A stretch of 64,000 nucleotides of DNA from Motacilla alba alba (Eukaryota > Chordata > Aves > Passeriformes > Motacillidae), in the NCBI RefSeq assembly GCF_015832195.1, contig NC_052027.1, positions 3,534,001-3,598,000 on the forward strand. The letters are read 5' to 3'. A model generated the notes under the pieces. The model had not been told where the DNA came from. It did not search any database and saw only the letters and a list, made by a program, of their open reading frames with translations. Shown here piece by piece: positions 39,458 to 49,560 of this stretch. The position numbers and the translations under genes were made by a program. Within the stretch, counting starts at the first letter, position 1. Each line of letters begins with the position of its first letter.

Positions 39458-39501
<44 letters not shown>

Positions 39502-42500
39502 AGCTATATAGAGTATTCTTAGTAAATCTGTCAAAAAGTTCTGGCTATATTTAGCCTGGCACTTCACTTAAATACTCAATTATCTGTAATTTGATTTCAC
39601 AACTTCTGTCTCCATAGATTCTCCCTGTGTTAGCAAGGTTGGCAAAGAATAACACACTCCTGAGTAAACACACACTGGTGTACTGTGAAGCTGGGCTACC
39701 TAAGGGTTTGTGAGGGCTCATGTGGCAGCTTAGCACAGCTTTACCCAAAATTAGGGACAAATCACTAAGCTTAATGCTAGAGTAACAGTGCCACAAAGTT
39801 GAGTTACTAAACCTTATTGTAGGTAGAGATTAACTCAAGTTACAGCAGAGACTTTTGTCTAGATAAGGCCCTGGCATCTATTCCCACTGGGCTGGATACT
39901 TGAGCATCCCTCAAGAGGAAAGCTGTAACACAGGGATATTGCTAATCTATCTTAAAAGCTCTTAAGTAGATTAAGTGTTTTGAGAAGGGCTCTAAATGCT
40001 CATCCAAAAATCATCCAAAAATCCCTTAGGCATTTCAGGATACTTTAGCTGATTGTTTTGGTAGCTCCAAAAGAGCAGCACAGAGACAGCTGCAGCCAGC
40101 CCTGAGGGACCAACATCCCTGGGACCAGAGGATGCTCCTCACCTGCTGCCTTAACAGCCGTGGCAGGAGTACAGTCCAGTTCCCAGTGACTGCTGAGAGC
40201 ACTGCCCTCCTAGTTTAATGATAAAATTTCACTCTGTGCTTACAAAAAGATTCCTCCCTGTGTCTCTACAAATGCCCTGCATGGTTTTGCTGCAGCAGAG
40301 TGCAGCAAGAGATTGACTTGTGAGATTACACAGAGGCACCATCTACATCCCCTGCATCGAAGTGCAAATGTGATCAGATGTCTCAGAACACCTCTGAAAA
40401 ATGCAGGATGCTGTACAGTCCTCCTGAATATTTCAGCATCCTGGGCAGAGTCAACAAGCTGGGAATGTGCACTTCAACCTGTTGACCAGGACAGAACAGC
40501 TCAGTACTGCAAACTGCAGGGTCACATCCCACAGCTCTACTTTCACCACTGGGTAAAATCACTGAGAGATTCTTACCCCATTTTCCCTGAACACATTCCT
40601 CAGACCCTCCTGTCCACTTTCACACGCCTGCTGGTGCTGCAGAGGAGATTTCTTTGGCAGGAAAGGCACTTGTGAATCAAAGACTCGCATTCCACTCGGG
40701 TTTAGCATTATCAGGAGCAAGACAATTTGCACAACTGAGAGCTAAGCAGCTGATAACTACTGCTCTCCTGGGGTCCTCCCGAAATCCAGGCACATTTCAT
40801 GCTGCTGCAGGGAAAAGTGCTCAGTACACAGAAGGATGAAAAAAACCCCAAGCTGATATTCTGCTGGTATTTATTAAAAATAAAAGTCAAACTAGCTCTC
40901 TTAACAGTGAACTAGTGAACACTCGGAACCCTCTGCTCCCACTGTGTGCTGACAGTTCAAGTGGGATATCAGAACCCAGTTATCAAACACCAAAAACCAA
41001 ATTAATGGCTGGAATTACCCAGAAACAGCCTAATGTTGTGCCAGCCTGTGAACTCAAGCACCAAACGTTGAGGGTCCCCCAGGGCATATGCCACCTCAGC
41101 TATGATGACAGCTTGCTTATTATACCCACATCAACTCCGTGTCAGCTGCAACTCCTCTTGGACAGCCCCTCCTACACAAAGCCATAAACCTCAGCCTGAC
41201 CACACACAGCATTTTGCAACTGCCCCTAGAGAAACAAACATCTACAGCTGCCCCCATCCTGCCAACACAACAAGCAACAGTCTAATATTCCTTAAAAGTT
41301 ACTGGAGAACTTCAGCGACGTGTGAGTGACAAAAAGGAATCAGTGAAAGCACTGCCCAGCCTGAAGGAATCAGCATGAAAGCATAACCCCTTTCTGTCAC
41401 CAGAACAATGAAGAGAAATAAAAGTTAAGTCATTCCTATTATTAGTCTTCCAAAATGACAGAAAGTGTCCCAGAATGACAGAAATTTCTGTTCACCTAGG
41501 ACATCCTGACACTGTATGGAACGAGCTAACACTTAGGGATTATTTTCCAGGTGAGACAAATATTTACTCAGGGGAGAGAGGATCCCTGCTGCAGTTGGAG
41601 TTACTTCCAGCCCATCTGGCCTTTGTGCTGCTGATAGTCCACCCCTAAATGGCAGATCAGCAGAACTGCTGACAGCACATATTTTCTCACATATGTATTC
41701 ACAGGCCACGTATCTGGACACGCAGCTGTCTCTGATTGCTTCCATCTGAGAGGGGAAAGATTTCTTTGTCCCTCCTCCACTTCTTCTAAGACAGCGATGA
41801 AGAAATCTGGATCATGTGAACAGCTTGTCACTTCACTGGAGTCACCCCAATCAACAGCAACCCACGAGATATTTTTGATAGATGTTCTCAGTTCCACAGA
41901 AATTGCTTTATGCAAACGTTCTTTCAACTTCTGATATGCAAAATGGGTATCAACACTTCCCTTCTCTCCAAGTTTACAACACCGAGTATAATACAACTTT
42001 TCAGTGAACTTGAAGAGTCCAGGATGGACCAAGCTCTTGCATGAAATCCAACTTCAAACACACTGGAATTATTAGCTTAAGGGCAATTCTGACAGTCCTG
42101 GAAAAAAGAAGTAAAACTCAAGGAAAAGGGAATGCTGGGAGCATCAGTTTAAAGGCTAACATATGGAAAGGAAGATGGTGGGTAAAGAGGGCATGTTGTA
42201 AAAAGTGTTATTTACAAAAGGCACACAGTATCTACCCCAAAAGATCTGCCCTGAGAGAGCTCTCACATTCTCTCTGGAGTCTGGAGAGCCCGAGAGGCAC
42301 ATGGAACTGGAGACAAATCAGAAACACACATCCTTTGTTAGCCAGGAAAAAGCCAGGCTGGATTTCTGTGTTGTTTTTTCTACAGTGTCTTAAAGCACAG
42401 ACTAAAATTATCTTTAAGCAGATGTTTCACCCTGAAAATGGTTTTAATATTATACCAGCAGAGCTTCCTTTCTGTGGAATTAACCTTTTCCTGAAGCAAC

Positions 42501-45500
42501 CTCCTCAGAAATCCAGGTGCCTTACCGGAAGAAACAGGCGCTGGGCAGCACATGGTTTGAATAACTTTTTCCATTCCTGAGCATTTCCTACTGAGAAGGT
42601 TATTGGGTAAATGTTGGACTCAAACTTCTTTGTATATGAGGAAGGCCACTCCTTTAACTGAAAGACATGGTGGGAGGAAATCAGACGCTACACGTTACAG
42701 AGCTTTTGTAAAAAAATGCATGCATAAGGAATTTATAAGCGTGTACAGTAAACAATGTGCCCAACTGCTACTTGTGGATGTTAATGTCATTTTCTCAGAG
42801 ATTTAGAACTTATAACTAATTATTACCAAATGACAAAGAAACTCACCTTTGTCTCAAATTCAGGCTTAAGGGAATCCTCGGCAAAGATGTGGAAGCAAAG
42901 CCTCCTGCTGCTGAAGAGAACTGCTGATTTCAGCATGATCAGCGTCTCCTCCAGCCGGTCCCCACATGCCACCACTGCCAGATGCATGCACTGCAATGAT
43001 GAGGGCTCCTTTGGATGTTTCTGCTCTCCAGGCTTCCTGAAAATTCAGGGATAGGCACATAAAACTTACTGAGGTAGACATGAAGAGAATCCCTCATTAA
43101 CAGACATCAGGGTTGGTTTTTTTCTTCATCATTTTGCAAAGGATCAGGAGGGTTTTTTTGGTTAGATATTTACAGAAGAAGCAAATAGCATGGTAATTTC
43201 TGTCCATGGTACAGATCAACAGTGTTACAATTATAACATAAAGAGAATTTTCTGTTATTCCTACATTTCTGGGCTTGCAAAAATCACTGCACTATAGGCA
43301 CAGATGAAGCCAATTTCACAGCACCTTAAACCAGACACCACCTTGCTCTGTCCAAATGACAGCTCCTTCCCCAGGCCAGAGGTCACAAAGCCAGAACAGA
43401 GTTACAAAACTACCCAGCCAACTTTCTAACACAATGCAGATCACACAACTGCATCCAGCAATTTCATTTCCAAGCCCATAATGGCTACACTGGAAGAAGA
43501 CATCCATACTTTAAAAAAAACCCCTACTGCATCCATATGTAAATTGTTCTAACAGTTAATTAATTTTCTACTAAAGATGCATGCCTTAATCCTGGCCTGA
43601 AGGCACTGGCAGAGTTTCAAAGGACTGCTCTCCATTTCACCCCATGGAATCCATGAGGTTTTGCTAAAATAGAGATTTTTGAAAACAAATATCCCAGATG
43701 AATCAGACAAATATCACATACCCCAGATGAATCAGACTATATTCCAAGGGCCAAACTGTGGGATTTTCACTCAGCACCCACCTGTGTGGGCTTTAAATAC
43801 TCTTCATCCAGATACAGGGAACACAGTAAGAGGCACAATGAAGCTTCCTGCTAGCCAGAAAAAATCAGGTTCTCCTGGGCAGCTGAAGACCTTTTGAAAG
43901 CAGTCTTTTGGTTCTGTGTTTAGTGTGGAGGTGAAAATTGCATCCTCCAGGAATGCTTGCACCATGGTGTATCCACATTCCAACACAGATGGCACTTAGC
44001 CTCCATCACACAGGATGGAGCTGACCAAGCAACTCAATCCCAGGCACAGTAATCATTCCTGGAGAGTTCAAATGGCAAATCATAGATCACTGCCCGCTCT
44101 GGACATACCTCTGAGCAGAGCACATCAACCCCAGCCCTGCTCAGAACACACAATTACACACACACAATTAATCACTGGAGTTAATGCTACAAACAGAAGT
44201 TCTATATACGGAGAAAAATGACAGTTTAAAGCTGTTATTATTTTTTTCCAGACACTGAAGTGCTGCTCTCTGCAACAGCAGCATTCTACCCTTCAGAGTA
44301 ACCCACCTCTGTGTAAAGGAACACCAGGCACTGGCACTTCACTGACTGTACACGTTTCATTAAGGGTTTAAAATCTTCTCCTTTAGTCTTAATTAACCCC
44401 CAATTTCATCAGTGTATAAATAATGGAATATTACATCTATGTGAAGTGGTATTTACTTTCCAACCTATTAGTGTAAAAATTGCTGAATTATTGAAGTGAA
44501 TAATTAGCTGCTCACTCAGATCACCTTTCCCCCCTCCTCTCCATCTGTGTAATGCTTCCCCTTAATTGAGTCTCTAAATCAAGCCATGCACAGGCTGGGA
44601 GCTGCTTTGATGTAGTTTCTGGCAATGGAATTCACTGGGAGAGGGACTAAACCCTGCACTTTTATTGCAACATTTCAAAACCCCACACGGCTTTCCCGGG
44701 CAGTTTCAGCCACAGTGAGCTCTGCATTATGCAGCTGTTTCGCAGTGAAAAATCCAGTATGTGCACACAACACTTCCAAAGGACAGACTCAGCAGAAGCA
44801 ATCCCTGGTGAAAGCAGAATGCCTGGAAAGCCCATGGGAGTAGGGATAACAACAGACATCCAACACAGACATCCTGGAGGAGAAAGCTGAGCCTTGGAGG
44901 TGAGGAATTTCCAACACTACAGGGGTTCAGGAGCCTGGAGTGGCCTGAAGTGGAATAAACGTCCCAGAAAAAGGAGCTATTTGAACTACATCAGTCATAG
45001 TCTGGGACACTGAGGGCAATAATCAGTGAGAGAAGCAGCAAGGAGGTACAGAGGAACTTTGGGACAAAACATTTTGCATCTTATTTGTAAGTAATTAAAG
45101 AAACTTAGAGGACAGTGAAAACAAAGGTGAGCTGCAATGGGAGATAAAACAGTGCCACAGCAGGATGCATTTGACTGCAATTTTAACTTAGCCTTGAAAA
45201 AATAACAATTATCCAGAAGCCGGAGAAGGGGCAGGTGTAGAAGAGGCAAAGTCAAACTGCCTGGAGGGCAAACAAGCAGATCCAGATCCCCGCAAAGAAA
45301 TCCCAGCTCCCCTTCCCTGCGCTGTTCATGCAGGCACCCCACACAGGGCAAGGAGAATGGAAAGGACAGGAGGAACAACAGCTGGACGGAAGGACATCCC
45401 TTCAAGATGTGCAGGACACAGTCAAGTTGTCCCATCTGTAAAATGGGAACAAATGTTACAACTCTAACAATTTCCCACCTCAAGAGACTCCCAGGACATT

Positions 45501-48500
45501 AAAAAGCCCAAAGATCCACAGAGTAATGCAATTATTATCATTAGCCAATTCTTCCTAACATTTACATTCATTCCTTTATAGCTCAACTTGTCTGTTATCA
45601 ACAGTCTCTAGCTGGATTTTATAACCTAAATTAAATGTTTAAGCACTCCGAAAGCAATGCAGAGACCTGGGCTCTAAAGTTTAATATGTTTGACAAGAAC
45701 AAATACACAAACTAAGATTAAGCACTCCAGAAAGCATCACTAAATACTTGCAGAACACATCCCCACGGGGTGACTGAAGACTGAACTCGCTAAGATGGAG
45801 CACAATAAAATGTTTACAGCAAAGACCTTCCAACAATACGGAGCAACTCCCCTCCAGTTGCTCACTAGTATTTTATTTACTGAATACAATTTCTTCAGAA
45901 AGGCACTGACACAGCAGGAGCAGCCTGAGTGCTCAAGCACAACAGCGTGCATTCCTAGGTCTTAAAGTTTAGATTACATGTAATTTTCTTATTAGTCACA
46001 GCCAAAGTGCCTCAAACATAATTAACCCAAAACCTGTCTAAATCAATCCAAATCCATTCTAAATAATGCATTCCCACCTCATTGCAGTGCCTGCTAATCT
46101 ATTCAAGCCTTCAAATTCATTCCTGAAAGATAATGCATGCAGAAGTTTCCAAAATGCAATATAGCTGTTGATTTTTGAAACCTTCTTCTCATTATGATCT
46201 CATTTACTTTTGCAGCACAAACAAGGGTAGATTCAGGCATTGTATCAAAACTGATGATTCACTGAACAGGCTCCTTCCCCGACAGGCACCCCTGAGTCAA
46301 CGTCCCAACAACAGCTCCATGATGTGAAACACATTTTCTTGCACACTTTGAAATACAGATGGTTTTGAATCGACCTTTCTCATTTTGCAGCACTTGCACA
46401 AAACCAACTGGAGCTGCTGTCAATCCAAAAATGGTTGAAGTTTCAACCTTCTCCTACCACTCAGAGAAAGGGAAAAATGCCCCTCAAAACCAGAATGGAT
46501 GTTTCTCTCTCCTTTTATGAAGTGGGTTCTTTATGAAACAAGTATGAAATACTTGGGGTTTCAGCATGTTATTATCAAACTCAAGCCAAACCTGCATCTG
46601 TGTGCACACAGGCCGCACAGAAAGAAAAAGTATCCTGACAGGTTGCCATGCAAGGGATGTTTTGCACTGGAGAAGTTACTTTCAGGGAACTAAATGTGAT
46701 GGTGAAGGTTCACTTCCCCTGCCTTGCCACACTGGTGTAAGAAAGAGCATGGTCACATCTGCCCTTCAAATGTAAAATGATCCTCCTTCTTTTTGATACT
46801 TTGCACACATGGGTTTGGCATGTATTTCAAATTCTTTATATAAAAAAGTCTTACTGAAGGCATAGAATTTGCTACTTCCAACAGAAATGAGCAGTAAACC
46901 ACCACGAAAAATCAAGTTTTCAAAGCTAACCAGAACCTTACCTAGATTTGTTAAAATTATTTAATGGCCAAAGCAGGACACAGGAATGTCATTGCTAACA
47001 TTTGTGAAGCAGCAGCCAGCTAATGACATGTGCGTACATTAAGCTTTATGTACAGCTTCTTTTGTTAAAAGAATTCTGCACTGCTTAGAACCTGATGTCT
47101 TCTGATATTATGGGACTACAGAAAGCAATATTATAAATCCTAGTCAAAATACAATTCATCTTCCCTGCACAATGCTGATTCCCATGAAGCAAACACAAAT
47201 CCTAAATTACACCTTTGTTTCTGAGCTGAGCTCAAATCTCTGACAAACCACCCTGACAAAGCTGAATTTAAATGTTTTACAGTCAGTCTGTCAATCAATT
47301 CTGCTGTCTCATACAAGCATGTACACTGGGATCACCTCCCAAGATCTTACAGTCCTAATAAGATTGTTATTATCCTGAATGAATCAGTTAGATAAAGTGG
47401 GATGTCTTGCATGAAATAAAAAAATAATGTTCCTTTGCTCATAAGGAGGAACTAAAATGATAATCATGACCTGTTTCTTACAATCCAAATTCAAACCCCT
47501 CAAGTGCTTTCAGTTTAGCTTGGATCAGGCTTTTTAAGCCCAGCAGATCCCACCACCTGATGCCTTTCCAACAAGGCGAGCATCACCTCCACTTCAAACC
47601 ACTTACATCACACCCTCCCCAAAGAAATTCTTTTTTTATGGATACCCTCACCTGAATAAATTTTAGTAGTAACTAATATAACACAGAACCTTTCAGCAAA
47701 TGGCTGAACAGGACCTACTGAATTGTGCTTCTCAGTTATACAAACTCCTGCTGGGGCCAATGGTGCAGGATGACGAGGGAAAAAACAACCACCAAGGCCC
47801 ACAAACAAAATTCTGAAGAAAATGCACACTTTGAATACTAAATTCCTCTTTTTTTTTTTTTTCTGTTGTGTTGCAGACTTTGTAAGGGAGACTCGCAAAG
47901 TCAACAAATAATCAAGAAGTTAGATAATGTCAAATTGTGAAACATGAAGATGCCACTAAAAGCGCTTTGAAGTGGAATGGTTGTTTACACTCCCTGGCAG
48001 TTCCACACTTTCCGGGCTCCCTCCTTCAGTGTTCTTCTTGATTTCCATGATAATCACAGAGATATGCCTTAAAGAAAAATGACTTCAGGAGGTACAGTTG
48101 CTAGTGGAAATAATCCTGCTTTAATACCGGCATTTAAATTCTGTCCGTGGCCCACTCTCAGTCCCAGAAAACATCTCCTGCATTCAGTGGGGTAACAATG
48201 CTGGGAGAAACCAACTGCTTTAATAAGTTAAGGAGTAAGAGCTCAAGAAACGGGAATAGTCTTCCATTCAGAACATCTCTGTGAAATCATGAATCAGAGA
48301 CACAAAGACATACCAAGTTAATTAGATATATGAGGTCACACTGACCATAATATAATTGGAATGCAAGGGGGAAAACACGTCCTCCACCCACTGAAAGCTG
48401 CCCTTTCTCAACTAATTAGTTTTTAAAAAAATACCCTGCCTGTAAGGTGCTGGGAGAGGAAACACACCACACCACGATTTAAAACACCTTTAAAGTTCTG

Positions 48501-49243
48501 CTGAATTAATTTACATCTAAAAAACATTCCAAACAAAAAGCTCGAAAGCTTAAAATCTGCCAGTGCCTCCGCAGTTTGGAACCCAGGGGCACCACACGGC
48601 AGTGAGGAGCGGCATTCCCTTTTCCCTGGCGAACCCGGAGCGCAGCAGAGGGTGACAGCACCCCTCAGAGCAGCCAGGCAGCAGCACAGTGCCCACGCCA
48701 GCCTCCGAAACAAGGCCAGGACCGAGGGAGAGCCGCTATTTCAGAAGCTGCTCCCGCACGGGAGGGAATGCACCTGCCCGGGCACGGGGAAAACCCTTCG
48801 TGGCACCTCTGGCAACTACGCTGCCAGGGGAAACGCGCAGGAAAAGTTTGTACTCGGAAAGCTCAGCAGTTTGCACAAGGGTCTCTCATCGCCGATCGCC
48901 AGCGGGGGAAGAACAGCCGGGAGAGGGAAGTGCCCGACGCACCGAAGCGACACCGCCGAGGGGACCCGCGGGGCGGGCGGGTCACGCGTGGGGCTGGGCA
49001 CGGGCACAGCGGCCGGGGATTCGCGAGGGCAGGGGCCGGGGCGCGGAGCCGCCCCCGTTACCTGGCGCTGGCGCTGCCGCCGCCCGCGGGGCTCCTCCTC
49101 GGGGGGCTCCGGCCGAGGCGCGGCGGGCGGCGGGCGGGCGCGGAGGGCGCGGGCGGCGGGGCCGCGCTGCCCGCCAGCAGATAGAGCAGCAGCAGCACGG
49201 CCAGGCACAGCAGGGCCGCCGCCACCTTGCAGGGCCGCCGCAT
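31868..49243 (-). CDS. GXYLT2: Glucoside xylosyltransferase 2 (complete)
   Basis: GXYLT2 transfers xylose from UDP-xylose, in alpha-1,3 linkage, to O-linked glucose on EGF repeats of Notch and similar proteins; it is a type II membrane enzyme of the secretory pathway. Exons: 49062-49243, 42847-43036, 42526-42657, 36624-36875, 35098-35221, 32657-32829, 31868-32050. They sum to 1,236 nt, or 411 residues plus stop; human is about 443, the difference lying mostly in the variable stem. Residues 6-24 form the membrane anchor ([18 protein letters not shown]), followed by a Pro/Arg/Ala-rich stem. The GT8 catalytic domain starts near [16 protein letters not shown]. The DXD metal/UDP-sugar motif is D181-T-D183 in [14 protein letters not shown]; other conserved blocks are [36 protein letters not shown] and [16 protein letters not shown], and [13 protein letters not shown] supplies the likely late metal-ligand His. 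The paralogue GXYLT1 is possible, but gene order and the C-terminus favour GXYLT2. Confidence 0.96.
32657..32829 (-). CDS. GXYLT2: GXYLT2 exon 6
   Basis: Residues 294-351: [57 protein letters not shown]. Acceptor GGGCAG|AGTG, donor GGGAT|GTAAGT. The Cys-rich section and HGN block are typical of the GXYLT subgroup. Confidence 0.97.
32830..35097. other. GXYLT2 intron 5
   Basis: No recognised gene or element. Contains a small direct duplication (aagtggaagaaccaa twice, about 33064-33095). Open frames here lack family motifs. Confidence 0.75.
35098..35221 (-). CDS. GXYLT2: GXYLT2 exon 5
   Basis: Residues 253-294: [20 protein letters not shown], then [20 protein letters not shown] and Pro. Acceptor CTGCAG|AACA, donor CCAG|GTAAGG. 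Phase 1 exit completes Glu294 with the next exon. Confidence 0.96.
35222..36623. other. GXYLT2 intron 4
   Basis: Contains an AT-rich block of related ttacactatatt units (about 36224-36285) and a CA dinucleotide run (about 36350-36369). Nothing else recognised. Confidence 0.75.
36350..36369. repeat. (CA)n microsatellite
   Basis: About 9-10 uninterrupted ca units in GXYLT2 intron 4. Confidence 0.9.
36624..36875 (-). CDS. GXYLT2: GXYLT2 exon 4 (DXD catalytic exon)
   Basis: Residues 169-252, 84 codons, phase 0. Contains [20 protein letters not shown] with the DXD motif (181-183), [20 protein letters not shown], and [19 protein letters not shown]. Two potential N-glycosylation sites (N-S-T near 201, N-L-T near 243). 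Donor TTCAAG|GTGAGA. The acceptor is CCCAAAG|GTG with an interrupted pyrimidine tract. Confidence 0.97.
39460..39499. repeat. Poly-T tract (about 40 nt)
   Basis: Uninterrupted T run; on the minus (transcribed) strand it is poly-A. Its length may be inexact because assemblers handle homopolymers poorly. Neither a retrocopy nor a poly(A) signal was identified next to it. Confidence 0.9.
41601..42053 (-). other. Unassigned protein-like open frame in GXYLT2 intron 3
   Basis: Open frame of about 150 codons on the minus strand, bounded upstream by a TGA near 42056-42054. The first ~100 codons have balanced, globular-protein-like composition (for example [52 protein letters not shown]). There is no ATG at the head; the first plausible start is a TTG at 42032. 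Another minus-strand frame (41533-41745) continues with [17 protein letters not shown], so a frameshifted retrocopy or relic exon is possible. I do not recognise the family and cannot exclude chance. Confidence 0.35.
42526..42657 (-). CDS. GXYLT2: GXYLT2 exon 3
   Basis: Residues 125-168: [20 protein letters not shown], then [20 protein letters not shown] and LFLP. Acceptor CTTTCAG|TTAA, donor CTTCCG|GTAAGG. 132 bp, phase 0 on both sides. Confidence 0.96.
42847..43036 (-). CDS. GXYLT2: GXYLT2 exon 2
   Basis: Residues 61-124. The first part ([16 protein letters not shown]) is the stem; [20 protein letters not shown], then [20 protein letters not shown] and KPEFETK begin the GT8 fold. Acceptor TTTTCAG|GAAG, donor ACAAAG|GTGAGT. 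Confidence 0.95.
43037..49061. other. GXYLT2 intron 1
   Basis: About 6 kb. Includes a short direct duplication of cccagatgaatcagac (43693 and about 43722) and a MIR-like segment near 45425-45505. A 162-codon minus-strand frame (44995-45483) overlaps that segment and has no recognisable domain. No additional exon recognised. Confidence 0.7.
45425..45505 (+). mobile_element. Probable MIR-type SINE remnant
   Basis: Contains gtcccatctgtaaaatgggaa, the most conserved phrase of the MIR core, followed by a diverged acaatttcccacctcaagag and aggacattaaaa in the expected order. Ancient amniote repeat; boundaries approximate. Confidence 0.6.
49062..49243 (-). CDS. GXYLT2: GXYLT2 exon 1 (signal anchor and stem)
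   Basis: Encodes MRRPCK, a hydrophobic segment of about 18 residues, then a Pro/Ala/Arg-rich stem ending GGGSASA plus two bases of Arg61. Donor GCCAG|GTAACG. CpG-dense. The start codon at 49243-49241 has G at -3, and an identical ATG context lies 22 bp upstream. Confidence 0.92.
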
Positions 49244-49560
49244 GGCCGGGTCAGCACGGCCGCATGGCCGGGCGCGCCCCGCGGCACGGCCGGGCCAGCA
49301 GCGCCGCACGGCCGCGTCCCGCCGGCCGCATCGCCACAGCCCGGCCCGAGCGGGGACGTGGCCGCACAGCCCGGCCCGAGCGCGGCGGGGCGGGGCGGGC
49401 CGGGCCGCGCCTACCGTACTGCCTGGAGTAGCGGCCCGGCCCCGGCACCGCCCGGGCACGGCGGGACGCCGGGCGGCGCCACAGGAGGGGTGTTCCTAAC
49501 GCGGCACAGCGAGCAGCGCCGGGCACAGACCGCGGGTACGCAGAGGGAGCTTTGGTTTCA
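49244..49560 (-). promoter_or_regulatory. GXYLT2: GXYLT2 CpG-island promoter / 5'UTR
   Basis: Extremely GC- and CpG-rich DNA upstream of the GXYLT2 start, with many near-repeats of cacggccg and gcccggcccgag. No TATA box seen. The island extends into exon 1 and its intron up to about 48880. Transcription start not established. Confidence 0.8.
49251..49265 (-). promoter_or_regulatory. Minimal upstream ORF in GXYLT2 leader (Met-Arg-Pro-Cys-stop)
   Basis: Minus-strand ATG at 49265-49263, then CGG CCG TGC and TGA at 49253-49251, ending 7 nt before the main ATG (49243). Both ATGs sit in the same GGCCATGCGG context. If transcription starts upstream, this uORF should dampen GXYLT2 translation (inference). 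Confidence 0.5.

Larger units (their letters stand above)
36876..42525. other. GXYLT2 intron 3
   Basis: 5.65 kb intron. Holds a 40-nt T run (39460-39499) and an unassigned minus-strand open frame of about 150 codons (about 41601-42053), listed separately. No other recognised feature. Confidence 0.75.

Noticed and set aside
44995..45483. 162-codon minus-strand open frame in GXYLT2 intron 1
   Set aside because: Leu/Cys-rich with no recognisable domain, overlaps a SINE-like segment, and has no splice connection to GXYLT2.
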